Part shown: piece after piece, positions 1 to 8,404 of the stretch
Layout: every line of letters starts with the position of its first letter
Position numbering within the stretch: position 1 is the stretch's first letter
From: Actinomycetota bacterium
Lineage (GTDB): Bacteria; Actinomycetota; Thermoleophilia; Gaiellales; Gaiellaceae
DNA length: 10,866 nucleotides
Direction: 5' to 3'
Assembly: GCA_005883365.1 (NCBI GenBank)
Contig: VAXA01000038.1
Location: 1 to 10,866, forward strand
Notes under the pieces: generated by a model
Told to the model about the DNA's origin: nothing
Seen by the model: only the letters and a program-made list of their open reading frames with translations
The model's database searches: none
Made by a program: the position numbers and the translations under genes

Positions 1-683
1 GAGGACGGGACATGGGAGGCGCTCGCGCGGCCCACACGGCGGCTGCGGGCTGGCCGCCGCTACGGGCCGGTCGAGCTGCTCGAGCACCTCGGCGAGGGGC
101 GCTGGCGCCTCCGTCTCGACGGCGAGCCGGCGGGCGAGACCCCGCTGCCGCCGTACATCACCGAGCCGCTCGGCGATCCGTCCCGCTACCAGACCGTCTA
201 CGCGCGCGAGCCGGGCTCGGCGGCGGCGCCCACGGCCGGCCTCCACTTCACGCCGGAGCTGCTGGCGCTGCTCGACCCGGTGCGCGTCACGCTTCATGTC
301 GGCCTCGACACGTTCCGGCCAGTCACCGAGGGCCGGTTAGAAGACCACCAAATCCACGGCGAGCGCTATGAGGTCCAGCCGGAGGCGTGGGAGCGGATCC
401 GGGCGGCCGACCGCGTGCTCGCCGTCGGCACGACCACCGTGCGCGTGCTCGAGACGCTGGCGCGCGGCGGTCCGCTCACGGGCCGCACCGAGCTGTTCAT
501 CACCCCGGGTTTCGAGTTCCGGCGCGTGGACGCGCTCCTGACGAACTTCCACCTGCCGCGCTCGACGCTGCTCGCGCTCGTCATGGCGTTCGCGGGGATC
601 GAGGAGACGCGGCGGCTCTACCAGCTCGCGATCGATGAGCGCTACAGCTTCTACTCCTTCGGCGATGCGATGCTGGTCCTCTG

Positions 684-684
<1 letters not shown>
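1..684 (+). CDS. queA: S-adenosylmethionine:tRNA ribosyltransferase-isomerase QueA (5' truncated by window)
   Basis: QueA transfers and isomerises the ribosyl group of S-adenosylmethionine onto 7-aminomethyl-7-deazaguanine in tRNA, giving epoxyqueuosine in the cytosol. The open frame runs from base 1 to the TGA at 682-684, giving 227 codons, roughly the last two thirds of a usual ~340-aa QueA. Family motifs occur in order: LPPYI near codon 49, RYQTVYA, PTAGLHFT around codons 77-84, a TTTVR-LE stretch, ELFITPGFEF, VDALLTNFHLPRSTLL, and the C-terminal YSFYSFGDAML. The frame is intact to its end. The stop overlaps the next start as TGATG, which suggests translational coupling. The gene lies upstream of tgt, its usual pathway partner, although two other genes lie between them. 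The true start lies outside the window. Confidence 0.96.
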
Positions 685-3179
<2,495 letters not shown>

Positions 3180-3195
3180 CCTGTTCCGCGGTTTT

Positions 3196-3202
3196 GAAGG
3201 AA
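3196..3202 (+). promoter_or_regulatory. Ribosome binding site for secDF
   Basis: GAAGGAA lies 5 nt before the GTG at 3208. It decides the start: an in-frame ATG at 3160 lies inside yajC, has a poorer upstream region, and would add 16 residues before a membrane helix that otherwise sits right at the N-terminus. Confidence 0.6.
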
Positions 3203-3207
3203 CCTTC

Positions 3208-6054
3208 GTGAGAGAGCGTCGCAAATACCTCCTGCTGATGGGTGCGATCGCCGCTGCCCTCGTGGGCGCGGTGCTGCTCGCGATTCCGCACTCGCCGGCG
3301 TACAAGAAGCCGACGCTCGGACTCGACCTGCAGGGCGGGATCGAGGTCGTCCTCCGCGCCGTCCCGGAGAGGGGAACGACGCTCAGCGCGGCGGGCATGC
3401 AGACCGCGCAGCAGATCATGACGAGCCGCGTCGACAAGCTCGGCGTCACCTCGCCGAACGTCGCCATTCAAGGCGGGAACGAGATCGTGATCCAGCTCGC
3501 AGGCATCCACGATCCCAACAAGGCGGCGAAGATCATCGGCACCACCGGCCAGCTGCAGTTCTTCGACTTCGAGAAGGACCTCGCGCCGCCGACCGTGAGC
3601 CAGGGGCGGCCGACGCCGGCCTCGTCGCTCTTTGCCCTGCTCACGGCTGTCAAGAGCGAGGCGAAGAAGGGCTCGCCCGAGGCCTATTACCTCTTCCGCG
3701 TGACGAAGGTCACGAAGAACGTGACGACGACGGTCAAAGGCAAGAAGGTCACGAAGAAGAAGACCACGACCCATACGAGAAAGCTGCAGGGGCCGGAGCC
3801 GAGCCTCCATCAGCTCCTGCTGCCGTCCGGCGGCAAGAAGCCGGCGAACTCGCAGATACTCCGTGTGCCGGCGAATCGGCTCGTCGTCGGCTCGACGAGC
3901 GGCACGGCCTGGTACCTCTTCAAGTACTTCCCGCCTGGCACTCCCGGGCACCCGAATGGGCCGCCTGAGCTGACGGGGAACGACCTCAACGAATCGCAGA
4001 TCACCGCCGACACCAACCCCCAGACCGGCCAGCCGGAGGTGGTGCTCAGCTTCACGAGCCACGGTTCGCACGAGTTCCAGCGCATCACGAGGGACGAGTA
4101 CAACCGCGGCCAGCGCGTCGCCGGCCTCGCCGGCAAGGCCACCGATCACAGCATCAACACGATCGTGCAGTACGCGCAGCACAACGCGATCGTCCTCGAC
4201 GGCGTGCTCCAGTCGACGCCGTACATCGACTACACGAACTCGAGCCTCGCAGACGGCATCGCCGGCGGGGCGACGATCGACATGGGATCGGGCGGATTCC
4301 AAGCGGCAAAGGATCTCGCCTTCGTCCTGCAGAGCGGCTCGCTGCCGTACAAGTTCCAGCAGATCCAGCGCACCGACGTCTCGGCAACGCTCGGTAAGAG
4401 CTCGCTCCACCAGGCGATCTGGGCGGCGGTCGCCGGCCTCGCCATCGTCGCGCTCTTCCTGCTTCTGCTCTACCGCTTCCTCGGCCTCGTCGCGGTCTTC
4501 GGCCTCGCGATCTACGGGCTCCTCTACTACGCAGCGATCCTCCTCTTCAACGTGACGCTGACGCTGCCGGGCTTCGCCGGCCTGATCCTCACGATCGGTG
4601 TCGCGGCCGATGCGAACGTCGTCGTGTTCGAACGCATCAAGGAAGAGGTGAGGGCCGGCCGATCGGTGCGGGCGGCGATCGCCGCCGGCTACGGCAAGGG
4701 CTTCCACACGATCCTCGACGCGAACGTCGTGACCGTGATCACGGCGATGGTCATCTTCCTCATCGCGGTCGCCGACGTGAAGGGCTTCGCCCTGATGCTC
4801 CTGATCGGCACGGTGATCTCGCTGATCACGGCGGTCGCCGCGACCCGGGCGATGCTCGGCCTGCTGAGCGGCTTTCGCTGGTTCGACAACCCGCGCTTCA
4901 TGGGCGCACATGGGCAGCAGACCGCGAAGTGGCTCCAGATCGACTTCATGCGGCGCCGCTACTGGTGGTTCGCGCTCTCGGGCGTCGTGATCCTCGCCGG
5001 CGTGGTCTCGCTCGGCATCCGCGGCCTCAACCTCGGGATCGACTTCAAGGGTGGCACGCAGGTCACGTTCAAGACGCACAAGGCGTACTCGACGGGGACG
5101 GTCTCGAAGTTCATGACGACGCAAGGCCAGCGCGACGCCGTCGTCCAGGGCGCCGGCAAGAGCGTGCACGGCGACTTCAAGCAGTGGCAGGTCCGGACGA
5201 GGTCGCTCACGAGCTCGAAGCAGTCCAACCTGAGCCAGAGCCTCAAGAACCAGTTCGGCGCCTACTCGACCGGGGTGAAGAACGTCTCGGGGACGTTCGG
5301 GCACCAGATAGCGATCGACGCGATCTACGGGATCATCGTCTCGCTGCTCCTGATCACGATCTACATCGCGATCAGGTTCGAATTCAAGTTCGCGATGCCC
5401 GTGATCCTCGCGATGCTCCACGACATAGCCGTGACCGTCGGGGTCTACGCCCTCGTCGGCAAAGAGGTCTCCGTCGCAACCGTCGCTGCCGTGCTGACCG
5501 TGCTCGGCTACTCGATCTACGACACGATCATCATCTTCGACCGCGTCCGCGAGAACATCCCGCTGATGCGGCGTTCGCCGTTCGCGACGATCGCGAACGT
5601 CTCACTGTGGGAGACGATCAGGCGCTCGCTGGCCACGACGTTCATCACGCTGCTGCCGATCATCTGCCTCGAGATCCTCGGCGGCGCGACGCTCAAGGAC
5701 TTCGCCTTCGCGCTCATCGTCGGCGTCACCTCCGGTGCCTACTCCTCGATCTTCTTCGCCGCGCCGCTGCTCACGATCTGGAAGGAGCGCGAGCCGGAGT
5801 ACGCACGGCGGAAGCACCTCAGCGACGAAGAGCCCGACGGTGGGACGCCGGCGCGTCGCAGGCCGCTGCGGCCGAAGGGCGGGCCTGCGCTCGACCCGGG
5901 CACGCTCGCGCTGCAGGAGTCGGAGGCCGCGCTCTCCGCCGAGGCGACGCCGCGCCTCATCGACGCGGTGTCGCCCGAGCCGGCCACGGCGAGCGCGCGG
6001 CGCGAGAAGCGGCGCCAGCGGCGGCGGTCGAGGCCGCATGGCCGAGCGCGGTAG
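3208..6054 (+). CDS. secDF: Fused protein translocase subunit SecDF
   Basis: SecD and SecF form a proton-driven membrane complex that helps pull exported proteins through SecYEG; here both are one 948-aa polypeptide. The SecD half has TM1 at about 6-26, the hallmark LGLDLQGG (37-44), a large periplasmic P1 region (about 45-400), and five helices at about 403-560 with the conserved IGVAADANVVVFERIKEE (D468). The SecF half starts near W575 (WLQIDF), then TM7, GIDFKGG (D612), a smaller periplasmic domain, and helices at about 695-857 with YSIYDTIIIFDRVREN (D772). D468 and D772 match known proton-relay positions. Fused SecDF of Bacillus is about 740 aa; the extra length here is an enlarged P1 region with a Lys/Thr-rich insert at 164-195 and a ~90-residue charged C-terminal tail (858-948) ending in an Arg-rich stretch. 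The frame is continuous across the fusion. Neighbouring yajC supports the call. Confidence 0.96.
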   Translation: MRERRKYLLLMGAIAAALVGAVLLAIPHSPAYKKPTLGLDLQGGIEVVLRAVPERGTTLSAAGMQTAQQIMTSRVDKLGVTSPNVAIQGGNEIVIQLAGIHDPNKAAKIIGTTGQLQFFDFEKDLAPPTVSQGRPTPASSLFALLTAVKSEAKKGSPEAYYLFRVTKVTKNVTTTVKGKKVTKKKTTTHTRKLQGPEPSLHQLLLPSGGKKPANSQILRVPANRLVVGSTSGTAWYLFKYFPPGTPGHPNGPPELTGNDLNESQITADTNPQTGQPEVVLSFTSHGSHEFQRITRDEYNRGQRVAGLAGKATDHSINTIVQYAQHNAIVLDGVLQSTPYIDYTNSSLADGIAGGATIDMGSGGFQAAKDLAFVLQSGSLPYKFQQIQRTDVSATLGKSSLHQAIWAAVAGLAIVALFLLLLYRFLGLVAVFGLAIYGLLYYAAILLFNVTLTLPGFAGLILTIGVAADANVVVFERIKEEVRAGRSVRAAIAAGYGKGFHTILDANVVTVITAMVIFLIAVADVKGFALMLLIGTVISLITAVAATRAMLGLLSGFRWFDNPRFMGAHGQQTAKWLQIDFMRRRYWWFALSGVVILAGVVSLGIRGLNLGIDFKGGTQVTFKTHKAYSTGTVSKFMTTQGQRDAVVQGAGKSVHGDFKQWQVRTRSLTSSKQSNLSQSLKNQFGAYSTGVKNVSGTFGHQIAIDAIYGIIVSLLLITIYIAIRFEFKFAMPVILAMLHDIAVTVGVYALVGKEVSVATVAAVLTVLGYSIYDTIIIFDRVRENIPLMRRSPFATIANVSLWETIRRSLATTFITLLPIICLEILGGATLKDFAFALIVGVTSGAYSSIFFAAPLLTIWKEREPEYARRKHLSDEEPDGGTPARRRPLRPKGGPALDPGTLALQESEAALSAEATPRLIDAVSPEPATASARREKRRQRRRSRPHGRAR

Positions 6055-6286
6055 CGGCCGGCTGCTCCTCGACACGGTCGAGGAGCTGCTCGCCGAGCTG
6101 CCGAGCCGCGTGCGGGGCAGCCGCGAGCGGCTGTCGGAGGGGGCCCTTTCGGCGCTGCGTGGGATCGCTGACGAGCTCAACCTCGTGACCCGGGACGAGC
6201 TCGACGAGCTCGAGCTCCGCGTCGCGCAAATCGAGCACCGGCTGCGTCTCCTCGAGAGCCCGCCCGATTTGCCGCCCGCCGCGTAG
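6038..6286 (+). CDS. Small coiled-coil protein, UbiK/BMFP-like by motif
   Basis: The ATG at 6038 starts an 82-aa protein that overlaps the Arg-rich end of secDF by 17 nt. It is mostly helical: an N-terminal amphipathic helix with ELPSRVRG, the motif LNLVTRDELDELELR (about 48-62), then a Leu-heptad helix to LRLLE and a short Pro-rich end. Proteobacterial UbiK (YqiC, BMFP family) has the same order: a MP--(I/V)R stretch, L-DLV(S/T)REEFD, a C-terminal coiled coil and a Pro-rich tail. UbiK is a membrane-associated accessory factor of ubiquinone synthesis. The likeness is by eye, the coiled coil is shorter here, and actinobacteria normally use menaquinone, so ubiquinone work is not implied. A phasin-like or generic coiled-coil protein is an alternative. 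Its position suggests co-transcription with secDF. Confidence 0.7.
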   Translation: MAERGSGRLLLDTVEELLAELPSRVRGSRERLSEGALSALRGIADELNLVTRDELDELELRVAQIEHRLRLLESPPDLPPAA

Positions 6287-6301
6287 GACTCTTACGAAAA
6301 C

Positions 6302-6769
6302 TCAGATCCGCTCGTCCTCGGCCATCGCGCGTAGGGCCGCCCGCCGCGCGGCGGGCGTCGGCCGGCGGATCCGGTCGACGGTCGCGCTGAAACGTTCGAC
6401 GTCGTAGACGATCCAGCCGCAGATCGCCGCGAGCGGGAGCTCGGCGAAGATCGCCTCGAGGATCGCCAGTGTGCGCTCCGTCGCGCCGCTCGAAGTCGTG
6501 ATGTCGAACCACGCGTCGCAGACGAGCATCGTCCCCGCGACGGCGGCAAGCGGCACGAGCCACCGCGAGCCGCGCACGATCGTCCACGCGGTTGCGCCGA
6601 TCACCACCGCGAGCGCGACGTCGAAGCCGACCCACGCGACGTCGTAGTCGTCGCTGACATGCCTCGACGGGAGCGTGAACGTCAGCCACAGCGTCCACGG
6701 GATGAGCGCAATGGCGACAAGCGCGAGGAGGCGTGGCACCCAGCGCGGCGGGAGAGAGTGGGGCGGCAT
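6302..6769 (-). CDS. Four-helix integral membrane protein of unknown function
   Basis: This 155-aa - strand protein begins at ATG 6769-6767 (MPPHSLPPRWVPR) and ends with TGA at 6304-6302. Four membrane helices are evident at about 10-32, 45-64, 70-92 and 100-122, followed by a basic cytosolic C-terminus rich in Arg and Ala. Sequence landmarks are LPSRH-x-x-x-DYD, VAWVGFDVAL between helices 1 and 2, RSRWLVP before helix 3, and CDAWFD after it. I recognise this layout from uncharacterised actinobacterial membrane proteins but know no function. It converges with the sec operon, 15 nt separating the two stops, and diverges from the DUF2156 gene with a possible shared promoter. The start lies 12 nt downstream of the T of a candidate -10, consistent with leaderless translation. 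Confidence 0.82.
   Translation of the reverse strand: MPPHSLPPRWVPRLLALVAIALIPWTLWLTFTLPSRHVSDDYDVAWVGFDVALAVVIGATAWTIVRGSRWLVPLAAVAGTMLVCDAWFDITTSSGATERTLAILEAIFAELPLAAICGWIVYDVERFSATVDRIRRPTPAARRAALRAMAEDERI
6338..6357. repeat. Perfect 20-bp GC-only palindrome inside the membrane-protein gene
   Basis: Bases 6338-6347 and 6348-6357 are exact reverse complements, so either transcript could fold an 8-bp GC stem with a 4-nt loop. It lies in the C-terminal Arg/Ala codons of the - strand gene and 52 nt past the stop of the + strand operon. No U-run follows on either strand, so it is not a canonical intrinsic terminator. It may slow polymerase or arise by chance from Ala/Arg codons in GC-rich DNA. 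Confidence 0.5.
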
Positions 6770-6804
6770 GAGTAGGTTGTACCCTGAGCGCGTGCGTTTG
6801 CCCA
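6769..6804. promoter_or_regulatory. Candidate symmetric divergent promoter with leaderless starts
   Basis: On the + strand TACCCT (6780-6785) is followed by 6 nt and then GTG 6792. On the - strand TACAAC (6781 down to 6776) is followed by 6 nt and then ATG 6769. The two -10 hexamers share the TA at 6780-6781. Counting the first T as -12, +1 falls on the first base of each start codon, so both messages would be leaderless. The - strand also has TGGGCA (6804 down to 6799) 17 bp upstream, a 4/6 match to the -35 consensus TTGACA. No good -35 is seen for the + strand. The - strand hexamer lacks the final T. The motifs are seen directly; promoter activity is inferred. Confidence 0.5.
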
Positions 6805-8372
6805 GGGCCGAGAAGCTTCTCGCTTGGGGCGCAGCCGTCGTCGGCGCGATCGGATTCGTCTCGGCGCTGACGCCAGAGATGGCGAACCGGGTCGAGATCG
6901 TCCAGGGCGTCCTGCCGCCGGGGTGGCCGGAAGCGGCACGAGTTCTCACGGTCGCCTTCGGGATCGGCCTTATCTGGCTCTCGCGCTCGCTGGCCAAGCG
7001 CCGGCGGCGGGCGTGGCAGCTCGCCGTCGCCGTCGTCCTCGCCTCCGCCGCTGCGCACCTCGCGAAAGGTCTCGACATCGAGGAGGCGACGGTCTCGCTG
7101 CTCCTGCTCGTCGCGCTCCTCCGCTGGCGGCGCCGCTTCGAAGTGCCCGGTGACCCGGCCAGCGTGCGGCCGCTGCTCGGCCTCGGCGCCGCGCTCGCGG
7201 GAATCGCCGCAGTCGTCGGTGGGGAGGAGCTGCGTGGTGCCGAGCTCTCGCACCGCACTAGCGATGCGCTCCTCGGTTTCGGAGTCGTTCTCGGCTTCCT
7301 CGCTCTCTACTTCTGGCTCCGACCGTTCGGGCAGGCCGTCGCGCAGACGGTCGCTGAACGGCGGATCGCTCGCGCGCTCGTGGAGGCGTACGGCAGCGAC
7401 AGCCTCGCCTTCTTCGCCCTGCGCCGGGACAAGAGCTACCTCTTCTCGCCCTCCCGCCGGGCATTCCTCGCCTACCGGGTCGTGGCCGGCACGGCCCTCG
7501 TCAGCGGCGACCCGGTCGGAGACGACGCCGAGATCGACGAGCTCCTCGCAGAGGTGCGCCGTATCGCTCGCGCGCACGGGTGGCGGCTCGCGGTCGTGGG
7601 CGCCTCCGGCGAGCAGCTCGCCCGTTACCGCGCGTTCGGCCTCAAGCCGGTGGCGATGGGGGAAGAGGCGGTGCTGCGGCCGCAGGAGTTCTCGCTCGAA
7701 GGCCGTGCGATCCGGAAGGTCAGGCAGTCGGTGTCGCGGCTGCGGAAGTCCGGCTACTCGTTCCGCATCGTCGAGGCGGACGAGGTCGGGCCCGAGCTCG
7801 AGGCCGAGCTCGACGACGTGTCCACGGCATGGCGCCGCGGCGAGCCGGAACGCGGCTTCTCGATGGCGATCGACGACCTCCACGTCCCGGGAACGGTTCT
7901 GGCGCTCGCGGAGGACACGGCCGGCCGGGTTGGCGGCTTCCTCCACCTGGCGCCCTCGCAGGCCGGCGGCGGGTGGTCGCTGAGCGCGATGCGGCGCCGC
8001 CCCGATGCGCCGAACGGGCTCACGGAGTTCCTCGTGGTCGAGACGCTCGCCTGGGCGCGAGAGACGGGTGCCCGCGAGCTGTCGCTCAACTTCTGCGCCT
8101 TGACGGACTTCCTCGCACCCGAGCGGGTGAAGACGCGTGTCCGCAGGCTTGTCCGCCGCGGGCTCCTGCTCGCCGACAACGTCTTCCAGCTCGAACGGCT
8201 CTACTCGTTCAACCGGAAATTCTTGCCGGAATGGCGGCGCCGCTACGTCTGCGTGGAGCACTTCACGGACCTCCCGGCGGTTGGGCTCGCGTATCTCCGC
8301 GCCGAGTCGCTGCTCGTGCCGCCGGGCCCGTGGATGCGGCGGCGCGAGGCCCGCCGTCGCGTCGCGGCCTGA
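6792..8372 (+). CDS. Membrane protein with MprF C-terminal-like (DUF2156, phosphatidylglycerol lysyltransferase-type) domain
   Basis: The GTG start gives 526 aa. About six hydrophobic segments occupy residues 9-178 (roughly 9-27, 48-64, 75-91, 99-111, 127-143, 158-177), with KGLDIEEA between the third and fourth. From about 190 to 515 is a soluble domain of the tandem-GNAT type seen in MprF synthases and in the N-terminal part of LysX: SLAFFALRRDKSY, the hallmark SGDPVG (238-243), the basic stretch GRAIRKVRQSVSRLRKSGY (304-322), and the C-terminal LYSFNRKFLPEWRRRY (470-485). Such enzymes move an amino acid from aminoacyl-tRNA to phosphatidylglycerol, altering envelope charge, but the substrate here is unknown. 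The membrane part is shorter than the MprF flippase, and no lysyl-tRNA synthetase domain follows. An in-frame ATG at 6768 would add eight residues, but the TACCCT hexamer 6 nt before the GTG argues for 6792. Confidence 0.87.
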   Translation: MRLPRAEKLLAWGAAVVGAIGFVSALTPEMANRVEIVQGVLPPGWPEAARVLTVAFGIGLIWLSRSLAKRRRRAWQLAVAVVLASAAAHLAKGLDIEEATVSLLLLVALLRWRRRFEVPGDPASVRPLLGLGAALAGIAAVVGGEELRGAELSHRTSDALLGFGVVLGFLALYFWLRPFGQAVAQTVAERRIARALVEAYGSDSLAFFALRRDKSYLFSPSRRAFLAYRVVAGTALVSGDPVGDDAEIDELLAEVRRIARAHGWRLAVVGASGEQLARYRAFGLKPVAMGEEAVLRPQEFSLEGRAIRKVRQSVSRLRKSGYSFRIVEADEVGPELEAELDDVSTAWRRGEPERGFSMAIDDLHVPGTVLALAEDTAGRVGGFLHLAPSQAGGGWSLSAMRRRPDAPNGLTEFLVVETLAWARETGARELSLNFCALTDFLAPERVKTRVRRLVRRGLLLADNVFQLERLYSFNRKFLPEWRRRYVCVEHFTDLPAVGLAYLRAESLLVPPGPWMRRREARRRVAA

Positions 8373-8404
8373 CACCGGCCTCCGCGCCGCGTAGCCTTTT
8401 CGAG
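8369..8404 (+). promoter_or_regulatory. Promoter of the ABC1-kinase gene, probably leaderless
   Basis: CTGACA (8369-8374, 5/6 to TTGACA) is separated by exactly 17 bp from TAGCCT (8392-8397, fits TANNNT). The GTG start follows 7 nt later, leaving no room for a leader with a Shine-Dalgarno site. The -35 element overlaps the TGA of the upstream DUF2156 gene. This is the best sigma70-type promoter in the window. Confidence 0.65.

Noticed and set aside
12..371. Open frame of 119 aa with an ATG near the window start
   Set aside because: It lies out of frame with the clear QueA reading, which runs from base 1, and its translation is Arg/Ala/Pro-rich shadow sequence.
6768..6770. ATG as start of the DUF2156 gene
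   Set aside because: It is in frame, with a GAG-rich run about 9 nt upstream, but it lies upstream of the TACCCT hexamer and inside the opposite gene's start codon. GTG 6792 fits the promoter geometry better. Not excluded.
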